A stretch of DNA of 26,231 bases from Reticulitermes lucifugus. Taxonomy: Eukaryota; Arthropoda; Insecta; Blattodea; Rhinotermitidae. The position numbers and the translations under genes were made by a program. Below are positions 11,301 to 22,434 of this stretch, piece after piece. The notes below the pieces were generated by a model that was not told the origin of the DNA, did not search any database, and saw nothing but the letters and a program-made list of their open reading frames with translations. The stretch is taken from assembly GCA_026260175.1 (NCBI GenBank), contig JAKCWW010008323.1, positions 1 to 26,231 on the forward strand. Reading direction: 5' to 3'. Position 1 is the stretch's first letter. Each line of letters begins with the position of its first letter.

Positions 11301-14300
11301 AAATTTAAGTGAAAGAACCTGAAGACCACTTTTAAATTAGTTAGGACCCTCACTGTTCAAATTTGTTTTGCACTGTTTTATTTATTACCTCTATAGCATA
11401 TTACTTTCTTATTATATGTGTGTGTATGTTCCCTAGAATTGTCCTATAAAGTTGTAGTTTCAGCTGTAATTCAGAGTAAAGTATTCATTTATGCAGCCAA
11501 GATACATCACACTGTGCCAGGGGCACAGAAGTATTTGGTCTGACTATAGAGTGTTTGGCAATGCATGTTAATGGAAGGTGTGAACTGGCCTAGTCTGTCT
11601 GCATTTTGTTTACAGTGTGAGCTCTTGGAACAGCACTGATTATCAGTGTATGTCAGTTGTGGTGATTGTATTGTGTGCCTGTCTTCTCCCATTTGTTTTT
11701 ACAAATAAGCCTTTATTACTGTCAACAGAAGACAGGTATGTGAAAACTTTGTAGGTTATATAATTTTGTTATGTAAGTGCATTATCACAGGATTTAGGCT
11801 TCTGAGTACACTTTCAGTACTAGTAAATCGGTGTCAGGGCTTCTTTGAATTTTAGTTTTTTATAACTCAGTGCCAGTATTCTATTTGTAACATATTTTAG
11901 GTTATTTCATAGGTTATGTTCATGTAACATGACACACCCATCAGAATTATTGTATTAGTAGTTAAACATAAAGTAACTGATGAAATTGTTAGTAATCTCA
12001 CTTTGATTTGTATATAATTTATTCCACAAGTGTTCATCGGCAATCTGTTTGTCCCTTAAAATATAAATTCAGCATTTGCTTCACAATCTTTGTACAAATT
12101 TTTAACTAGCACTTTTACTAATAGTTGCTATGAATGCCCTTATGTTGTAGAATTACACATTATGTATTGTCTGGAGTTTGTCTATATATTTTCAGCATGT
12201 GATCTACGTTTGTAAGAAGAACCAGGATATGTAACAAAGTCATCAAAACAAATCTGTCTAGTTTTAAAATTTGTTACCTCTTGGACTCTTAAACAAAACA
12301 TGTGACATGCAGTCTCCCTTAACTGGATATCTGGCCTGAGTACCTTGATTGGAAACAGAAAATAACCGGAATAGTGGTGATAATTTAATAACTTGAGTTA
12401 CATTATTACTATAGACAAAGATAATTATAGTGTGGTGTGTCTGTAATTGATAAATCATTGTTGTGCCTAGTACATACCAATGATGATTTTTCACTCTAGA
12501 CATATGCTAAATTTTTACTACTTTTTTATTTTGTTATTGTTTCTCCAGATTAGCCAGCTTTCGTATTAACCAGCCCCTCCACTTGGTCCCATCTATGCTA
12601 GTTAAGCAGGAATCCACTCTCAGTTATGTTCAGGAAATGTTGAGACACTTCTGTGTAGGGCCTTACTGTAAGCACCATTTGTAGCCTTACAAACTTCCAC
12701 ACACAATTCATCATCTGACCGGCGATGGTAAAGCATTTGCAAAGTGACTGTGGCTGCTGCTCCGGCAATTCTCGTCATGGATGTTTCAGAGCATGCATTT
12801 TTTTCTTAGTGTAGATAATGTTTTTCACATATGCCAATCTGGATGGTTTGGAAGCCACTTCATCTGATGCATCAATTAGAAACCCTAGCATTCAGTGCGT
12901 GGCAAACCTGGAGACAAAATGAGGTGGAGCACTGTCTTGATGGAAAGCAATATTAATTTTATTTTCACTTTCACTGTCATTAGAGTGTGGAAAATGAAAC
13001 ATTTCTAACACATTGAGATAAATGTTTGTAGTAATCATGTTTTCTGCAAAGAAAAAAATTTTGTCTTTTTAGCACATACCATTACATGGACTGTGTGGTA
13101 GGCATGTAAAGCAACTATCTCTATGACACAGTGCACATGCACAGACTGGTAACTACTGAAACTGAAAAAATAAAAATAGGGAGATCTTTTTGATCAACTG
13201 AGGTGTGCATGCACATTGTGTGTGTGTGTGTGTGTAACACTAAGACAAGCAGAAATGGTGGAGTTAAGTATATTAAGCATGTAAGAGGATTAAGAGGCAT
13301 CATAAATCTTTACATCCCAGTTTATCATAATTATGGAAATGAATTTTGGAAAATATCTGCAGTCTATAAGCAGGTTCATCACTAACAAATTGTACTAACG
13401 CTGGAATATAAAAGCACTCCTACATGTTTTGGCTACTGTCCATTGCCATCTTCAAGGAGTATCAATACTTAAAGATGATACAGCATTATTATATAGCTTG
13501 TCAATGGTCAATGGTAAAATATTTAATGCCAATATGCTATGAAAATAGTGTTTAGTGTTATATTAAAATTATGTTAAAATTATTATAAGCCAAGACTGAG
13601 TACAGAATGATCAATCATGGTGTATACACATAGTGTCAATGTATAGGATTTACAGTTGAATTTTTGTGCTCAACTTTGAAGGCTACAATTTAAGAATTTA
13701 ACAAAGTCAGAGACGAGCAAGACTTGCTAGTCAGTAAGGAACTGGCTGCTGGAAACTAGTGGTATAAATGTTAAAATCAAGTGTCATCAGTTTCTCTTTA
13801 CTTGCACTTTGATCCCTCCCATCTCATTATATTTATAATAATGTAGTTTGGTTATACAAAACATGGAGTAGTTAATGTATGAATGGTGACTTTAACTGAT
13901 GACTCACAGGTTGGGCAGGTTTCAGCGTGCTTTGCAAAAGCCTTTCAGCGAGTGCCAAAGTCAATGATCACTTCAGTCACATCACCTGATCTTGATCCAC
14001 TAGTGCCACCCGACAAAGAACATGTTGAAGTCTACATATTTGAAGTGAGCATGGAAATAAAAGAAGAGGATGGTCGGGTAAGTATAAGATCGATGTATTT
14101 AGTAGAATCAAAATGTTCCAGAACATATGTCAGTTTAGATTACCTTATGATGGTAGGTGTTATAGTACATTGTTTTTGAGTACATCCCTTTCATTGTCAC
14201 ATTTTTTCCAGCAGCTGTACCATTGAAAGAAGCACTTCTGCAGGCCTTTTGCTGTGACTTCCTTAAGTGTTGCCATTGTAGTTTCTTTCACCTTTTCTGC

Positions 14301-14975
14301 TGATTGGAACCAGCATCACTTCATCTGGACTTTTATTCTTGGGAAATGTAATAATTAACAAGGGCTAGTTTTGGAGATTAGTGGGGTTTTGGAAGCACAG
14401 TATACCACTCTTGGTTGGTCAGCTGTTGCTCTACCAAAGTATATCAGTGAGCAGGTGCTTTTTTGTTTGAGCAGCCAGTCTGCATATGTTCAAACATTTG
14501 AGTATGTAGTTTCTTGCATACAATGGAGAACGGTTTTATTGACATTTTCTGGGATAAACTCATACAATGGTCTCTTCAGTATGAGCTTTTGCTTGTTTTT
14601 GCATCAGATGGTCATCTTCCAGTAATTGTTAGCCCTCCTTGAAATGCCTGAACAATTCGTATAATGCCTTATGGCCTATAGCCTTATTTTTCCATCTACA
14701 AGTCATCTTCCAGTAATTGTTAGCCTTCCTTGAATTGCCTGAACCATTTTTACACTACAGCCTGACACATATCCTTGTTTTCCCATCTGGAAGTCAACTT
14801 CCAGTAATTGTTAGCCCCCCTTGAAATTCCTGAACAATTTGTGTAATGCAGTGTGGCCCATAGCCTTGTTTTCCCATCTGTGGGTCATCCTCCAATAATT
14901 GTTGGTCCTTGAAGTGCCTAAACCATTCGTACACTGCGGCCTGGCCCATAGCCTTATTTTTGTAGACATCCCTTA

Positions 14976-15006
<31 letters not shown>

Positions 15007-18000
15007 TATCTGCGCTTTTCTGGGATATCCCAGAAGAGCGCAGATCTCAGCATCACAGTGGAAGCCTGAAAGCAAGATGATGATGATGATGATCATCATC
15101 ATCATGATCATGATCATGATGACGACAATGATGATGTATATTTGTGACAATATCTTGCCAATTATACCTAAAATTTGATATTTGCTCACCCTGTATTGTG
15201 ACATCCTTGTGTGGCAAGTGCTGAAAACGACTTAATTCACAACACTGAACAGACTGTTGCTTCTCATGCTGTACACTGAATGAATATGCATACCACAGTT
15301 ACTCCATTCACATGCCCTCTTTACATATCTATTCATATGCAGATGTGAAGGCTTATGTATGTTTCACTTTGTCAGCTCTTGAAAAAGTTTATTAACTTAT
15401 GACTTAACCCTATATTCTAACATATGAATATTGGAACTTGACTTAAAAATCAGATTTGAAAATTGAGACTCTTTGAAATCCATAAAAATGTGTCTGTAAT
15501 CAAGATGTTTTAATGGATGGTTTCTATAAAATCCTATTAAATTTGTAAATTACCCTTTGCAGTGTGTTGAGTTCTATTATAATATTTTGATATCATCTTC
15601 ACTGAAAGTGTATAATGTGTATGTAGTTATGCATGTTGTCATCAGGCAAAGGATTAGTTACCAGCTACATGTCATTTGGCAACACATTATTAATCATGTA
15701 TCTGCATTGTCCTGTTCAGTGAAATACCATGTCAGCCCTTTCCCAGTTACAGACTTGGAGCCCATCTAGTTGTACCAGACCTCATACATTGTGGTTAACA
15801 CTCCTGCTTCTCATTTGGAAATTACCAAGTTTGGTTCTTAGTCTCAAGACCAGCTGTCCTGTGATTGAAATTTCTGTGATTTTTCCTCAGTTTATACTTG
15901 AAAATACATGGAGTGTGGTAATCCGTCATGCCCTTTGTAATTTAGTATTTTCAGTTGAGAAGGTATCATTAAATAAATGAAAAATGACAGTCTGCCTGTG
16001 ATGATCAATAAAATTCTGAATACCACTGTCAGAAACTGATACCTCGCCTTCCAACTTTCTGACATTCTCTTTACTGACTGAACTCCTACCACTTGTAATT
16101 ATGTATTGTGCTTAAATAATTTGATCTGAAAGTTTGAGTGACTGATTTATTTTTTATGCTGTAGGGTGGGTTTAGTGCAGTGCCAAAGGATCGAAGCTAC
16201 TTTAAATTGCGTGTGAACCTGGAAAAACAGCTCTGTCTCACAGTACAACAGGTGTCAGAGAATGAAAGGGAGCTGGAGGTGGAACGGTGTTTTGGTGTAC
16301 TAGTCAGCCCTGGTCGGAACGTCAAACATAGTGATATGCAGCTGCTTGAGATGGTGAGTGTAGGTCGTTAATGACAACTATTCTTATTTAAATAACTCTG
16401 TTCCATTACTTGCTCATCATCATCATCATCATTGTTGTAATCATCATAATATCTACTGTACTTGGTAAAGTAATGCCACATGCTGGATGGTTTGGGTTTC
16501 ATTCCTAGCCAGGGCAGGATTTCCTTCGTGTGCGTGGGGGGGGGGGTATCCGGTCTGGTGCGATCATACGGTTTCATGTCTTGCTAAGTTCTAGAATGTG
16601 CAGAGCTTTCTGTCCATGTTGTAAATGGCCTTCATGGTGCAGTGCTTAGTTACAGGCAACTTATATCTTTTTGTGCTGGTAATATGATGATGACGATGAA
16701 TCACCACCACCACTGCCACAACCATTGTTAATGCTGTTGTACTGGTAACACATTCATGCCTGAGCAGCATACCTGTACTAGCCAACCTCTGCACATCACA
16801 GCATACAGGTCTTTAATGCAGCACTGCATACATATTCTGTAAACTGGCAGAACATGCAGATTTGGTAGATTTTATTCAGATACTCGTATTCAATGTTAAC
16901 CATGTAACAAGTACAGTTATGTCGGAGCAAATAATGTCTTGTGCAATAGCGATCTAGTTTCTGAGCCACCATAATTCTTAGAAAGGTGAACAAACTGCTT
17001 CTGGCTTAATTTGGTTTAGTTGCCAGGTTATAGTGTTCTGAGTTTCAGCACTGTGTGCTTACACAGGTTGCCACTGACATTTCAGAGAAACATACTACCT
17101 CCATGTTTAGGGCTGAAGAAATGAGAGTTACCGTTGATGCTGAAGTGTGTAGGGTGAGGATGTGGTTTGATTACATAAGCAGGTTGCAAGGAATGTGGCC
17201 GGTCAGAACTTAGCAAGGGGAGAGGGAATAGAACTTGGTCTAGAGCAACAGGAACTGTGAAGCAGAAAATTTGAGAAAGTAGGATTCAAAAATTCCTTTT
17301 CCCATTTCACAGTTCTTATTGACCCGTACCAGTCTGTACCACCTCTCTTCTTCCTGTGGTTCTGACTGACCACATTCCCTGCAACCTATGTAATTGAGCT
17401 GCATCCTCACCATAATGACCTCACTGTCAACTTGGACCCTGTTCTTTCAACCCTGAAGTTGGAGACAGCATGTTCAACTGAAATGCTTGTATTAATATCC
17501 AGAAGGTTACAGTGTGATCAGTTACCACCATGGGAATGTAAAATCTTATATTCTTGATTCTTGTTTAACATATTAAGGATTTTTTTGTCATGTTGTATAA
17601 TAAACCAGCTTTCTACGTAGCCATTTTCTGAAGATATCTGTCACAAAATAGATTGAACAGCAAACTTCCAGAATCTCTCTGGGCAATTTAATTTGTCTAA
17701 ATGTTCTTCAGCTCTATTAGGGAATAGAACTGCCTTTAAAAACTTTAATTTTCATCCATCATGGTACTTACAATCCTTTGATAACTATGAAGCCAAACTA
17801 TACCACTGCACTGGGTTTGTGTATTCAGCAGGTGTCGATGGGTTCAGGAACTGGTGACAAACAGTGTTATGTGATCTCTGGTCACTGGGATCCTGCAGAT
17901 CCAGCCTTCGAAGCTTTGAACGTGGAGACACCACGTGATGGGCGAATTTATATCACAGTGGCTGTAGATCTAGTAATACGAGGCATACAGGAGCCTGTAC

Positions 18001-21000
18001 GATTTCTTATTGAGACTCCTGTTAAAGTATTTCCTCAAGGAGAACGCTTCTGGTACTTTAGTCGACGTCCTCTCATACAGCAGTTTGACCTCAACCTACG
18101 AGAGGTGAGTAGCAAGTGTTAACTAACTCCATGGAGCAGAGCATTTTGTAAGAAACTGATGGATGCCCAGCTGTACAGATTAATCCAGTTCATACGCTCA
18201 AATCCTGTTACTAGACCTAGGCATGGATGAGAAAGTAATATTAAGATGGATCTCATGGAATAAGAGAGGTAGGCTGTTGTGAACATATGTGTTTTCAGGC
18301 TTTTGAAGCGGTGCAGTTGAGGTCTTTGTTATTCTGGGATTTTATGCTCTGTCACTTGCTGTTTGTTGCTCAACATTTTGAGACCGCATAGTTTTCTCGA
18401 AAGGAGCAACAGACACCCAGTAACGGAGTGCAGTATCCCGGATGAATAAAGACCTGTTGTGAACATGTTCATGAACATTTGGGCTCCATAAAAGATGGAG
18501 AGTTCTTGACAAGCTGAGGGTTAAGGTTCTCAGTATGGGTTCTGCTGCTTGGAATTATTTGTGCTGCGTGTTGTGAGAGTCAGCAGTTTTATTATTAATA
18601 TCATAGGCATAACTTGGCTAATAAAATTGGCGGGGGGTGCAAAATTAACCATGGGTATTAGAAGTTAAGAGAGGGAAGATTGGTTTGAACCAGTCCTTAA
18701 TATACATACACCCCTCTCACCCCATTTTTTTATTTGCCCCTCTTCAACTCAGTAGCCAAAAAAATTTCTTATGTAGAAAAAATATTGGAGGTTATTTGCC
18801 CCTCCCCCCTTTCAAGTTATACCCATAATTAATATCATCGTCAATCGTGTGGTAATAGAAACAAGCATATCCAGTTATTAGTATACAATAATAGTTATGG
18901 AACAGACACATTCAAGAACATACATTTTACAATATGGCAGGTCTTTTTTATGGTCGCTTGATAAAGATGGCCATACCATGAAGCTACCACTGCATGCTCT
19001 TTTTGTGCTGAGGTCTAGAGCATGTGAAATCTTGTGTACATCTCTTATTTGCCTTGATGGTGGGTTGTTGGCACACAAGAGAATTAATGCTTCTTACATT
19101 GCTTTTTATGAGTGAATAATGTGTTCGGATTGATTAAAATGTTTTCTGTTGATACTGTTTTTCTGTAACAAACAGGTGCCATCAAATGATGTAAGCACAA
19201 TCCATTATGAAGTTCTGAGTATCGACACGTCGGGTGAGCTAGATCGAAACCGGTTAAATCTCACATTAAATTTAGCAAGTCTCATTCCTTCTCCTAGTAT
19301 CACATCCATAGACACTGATACTCTTACTCCCAAGGAAGAGGTTGTGTCAGGTAAGTGAACTGAAACTCCATATATTTTGTAATTGTCATCTTTAGACTGC
19401 ATGAAGAGCATGGAGGACTGAAATTGATTGCTTAAAGCAGATGTTTATACTGATTGTGTTAATTTGTTAAATAAGAATGCAGAAATTGTACATTGTAATT
19501 GTAATCATAAATTGTACTGCAGGGGCAAAGTTAGGTACAATTGCATAAAGTCTCTTTCTTCTTCTCTCTCTCTCTCTCTCTTTCCCCCCCCCCTCTCCTC
19601 CATATACCAAAAAGTCCAGATTTAGGAATTACGAAACTAAGAATGGCCATTATGTGTTGGATTGTTGGAGGGTTTTCTACATATGAGTTGCCCAGAAGCT
19701 CCTGAAATTGCCTGAGTAATAAGTGGCACAGAGTATCTAATTTGTGTGACCACTTCTAAAGTGGTATAGCTATATGGAAGAAGTTTCATCTGTATCTTTT
19801 GGCAGTGTTGTATTATCACTGTGTCTCCAGTTTTTCAAATTAATATCATCATCAGGATGTTACAGTGAATGGATTAGTGTTGCCTCTGCCTCAAATATGT
19901 GCAGCTACATGCTGGTGTTTGAGCTAGACTGTCAGTCAATTCCTAGCCGAGGCAGGATTTTTCTCTTTCCCACCATATCTAGAGTGACCCTGGGGCACTT
20001 CCATTCTCCTATCAGATAGGTACGGGGGGTTTTTCCTTTGGGGAAAACGAGCTAGGTAGTGAAGCTGATTAAGATCTTTGCTGTCCTGGGATGTTACGCA
20101 GCATAGGTTGGTAGTTGCCAACGTTTTGGGATTGGTCCCATCTTCAAGGGGTCAAGCAGTCTTAGCATGGCATTACAACCCACAAGATAGCAGTCTTCAC
20201 AGTCACTGGTGTGATAACCTCAAATCTCATTTCTGTGATGTCACACACTTTTCAGGTTTTTGAATATTTGTTAAAAATTCACTTTAAGGCTTGCAAGTGA
20301 CTGACCACTGAACAATGCTTTCCATGTTCAAACTGTAATTTATAATTTACTCAAAAGAGACTGTGCTTACTGTAAAGGCTGTATACATAATTTTGGCTCT
20401 TGTTTTCTTGTTTTAAGATGGTGATGAACCGTTACTGAGTGGTACTGGTGAAGTTTCAAAAGATTGTTCAGAAATGGAGTTAGAATCTTGGGCTGATGTG
20501 CTGGCCCGCTGGACAAGCACCAAGCAGCGTCCACGGCAGTTAGCATCGCTTGTACGGGGTGGTATTCCAGAAGCTTTACGTGGAGAAGTTTGGCAACGTC
20601 TTGCAGGGTGTGAAAATGATACTACCATGATGGATACGTACAGAATTCTGATTACAAAGGTGTGCCTGTTACTTAGAATAATTGTATTAGATCTCATCAG
20701 AGCAAAGTCTGTGTTTGGATCTACAACATTTCTTTCAAGGGTGTGAAAAAATACTGAGAGGAAGTGTGGTATCATCTGTCTTTGTCTGATATGTAGGAAT
20801 GTTATTATTAAATCTAGAAATTAAGTAATTAAAAGAACATCCAATATTATATCATTATCAGTATGCTGTCATCATTAACCCTGAAGGCTAGTAATATCTC
20901 TGTCTGTAGATTTGTAAAGAAATAAACCATGTGATATGTTCTTGGTACTTGATTATATACCCTGTGGTAATGATAGAAGCACTGATAATTAAAAGAACAT

Positions 21001-22401
21001 CCAATATTATATCATTTTCAGTATGCTGTTACCATTAACCCTGAAGGTTAGTGATATTTCTGTCCGTAGATTTGTAAAGAAATGAACCATATGTTATGTT
21101 CTTAGTACTTGATTATATACTTTGTGGTAATGATAGACGCACTGATAGTACCCATGTGTTTATTTGGAATTGATGTAGTGGATTTGTAGGTTCGTTCACA
21201 TTTTCTGCAGAGTGCTTTATTTAAGATAACATTGTCCATCTGTATGCACGTAACATCTTGGGAACTCTGAATGGATTTTCATGAAATTTGATATTGGAGA
21301 ATTTTAGAACATAAAATTGGCAGGCCATTTTAGCTTTCATCAAAGAGTTTTAATGACCACTTTACATGATGACCTGTGTGTGTTTCTGCACAGATTTGAA
21401 GCGTAACTTGTAAAATATTTACTGGACCAAAAATGTTTTGGACAAATGAGAATGAAACATGTTCTTTATGTCCAATACATTTTTTCTATAAGACTTGCGG
21501 TTTTAAAGACAAACCAAATAATGCCACATGTCCATTTCTGAACTTCTGTTGAACAGTCAACAATAGTAACATGCTATGACTACATCTGTTGCAGTATGTA
21601 AGTGGTTCATACATATGAAAGCCACATGAAGAAATGAGAACGTGAGGATTTCAGTCTTCCAGGCACATGATACTGCGTATCTGGGTCAGTTGTTCTCAGT
21701 GTTTTGAAGGAACATGTCACCTTCATTTTCAAGGGCTTGATCTCTTGCAAATGAAGGCAACACATTCCTTCAAAATGTTGGGAAACACGTACCCAGTGGC
21801 ATAGCATCATCTGCCAGAGGACCAGAGTCCTGAATTACTTCACTGTAAAAACCTCAAAACTTGCAAATAAAAACACCTTTTTTTAAATAATTTCTTTTTT
21901 GGAGGCTCCAAGATTTTGAAATACAGAAAGTCCCCGACTTAAGTAAGTGGATCGTTCCGCAACCCTATGCATAAGTCGATTTTTACGTAACTTGGAGCCA
22001 TGTTTTATTATATACCTTATACACAATAATAATAATCGATATAATAATAATAATTTTAATACCAATTAATAAAATACATAATAATAATTAATAATCAATA
22101 CTGGAGTCACTGTCGTATTCAATTGAGGCAGAGGCAGGGGTGGTTGTGGTGGTGGTTGGAGTGGTAGGAGTGGTGGTAGTGGCACAATTAATTTTTTACG
22201 TAAGTCCGGATCTATGTATGTTGGGGCTAAGTAAGTCAGGGTCCGTCTGTATATTGGTTTTTTCTGTTACTTCCATATTTGAAGCTTCCAAGTTTAAATT
22301 GCGTAATACACATTAGATAATATGTTGGTAACTAGATTTTGTGGATCCAGTGGTGCAGAGCTTTAATTTTAGGAATACATGAAGAAATCTGACCAGTTCT
22401 G

Positions 22402-22434
<33 letters not shown>

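Larger units (their letters stand above)
6006..13918 (+). other. Intron 3 (7913 bp), largest intron, with TE relics
   Basis: GT..AG intron with an ideal donor. Recognisable contents are a repeat-family piece at about 7310-7390, an AC microsatellite (7655-7673), a SINE tail (8953-9044), a TTG/TTC tract (about 10719-10770), a Tc1/mariner-like transposase relic (12620-13058), a GT microsatellite (13217-13235) and a short TE-end motif (13421-13460). The open frames at 7958-8185(-), 8411-8734(-) and 10643-11005(+) have no recognisable domain. The rest is unclassified AT-rich, CpG-poor sequence. Confidence 0.85.
14078..16164 (+). other. Intron 4 (2087 bp)
   Basis: GT..AG intron. It holds pieces of a minus-strand mariner transposase (14178-14345 and 14611-14974), a palindrome between GAT arrays (14976-15137), and about 1 kb (15140-16164) in which I see nothing recognisable. 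Confidence 0.85.
16354..17831 (+). other. Intron 5 (1478 bp)
   Basis: GT..AG intron ending at a NAGNAG acceptor. It contains a SINE-like piece with a G run (about 16478-16575), short ATC/ATG-rich tracts near 16410 and 16690, and a long foldback (17079-17486). No coding sequence seen. Confidence 0.85.
19351..20417 (+). other. Intron 7 (1067 bp)
   Basis: GT..AG intron with a CT-rich tract (19558-19600) and a SINE or retroelement segment (about 19905-20245). Confidence 0.85.

Noticed and set aside
14794..15204. 136-aa minus-strand open frame
   Set aside because: Composed of a GAT/ATC microsatellite (poly-Ile/Met), the palindrome and the mariner minisatellite, not a gene.
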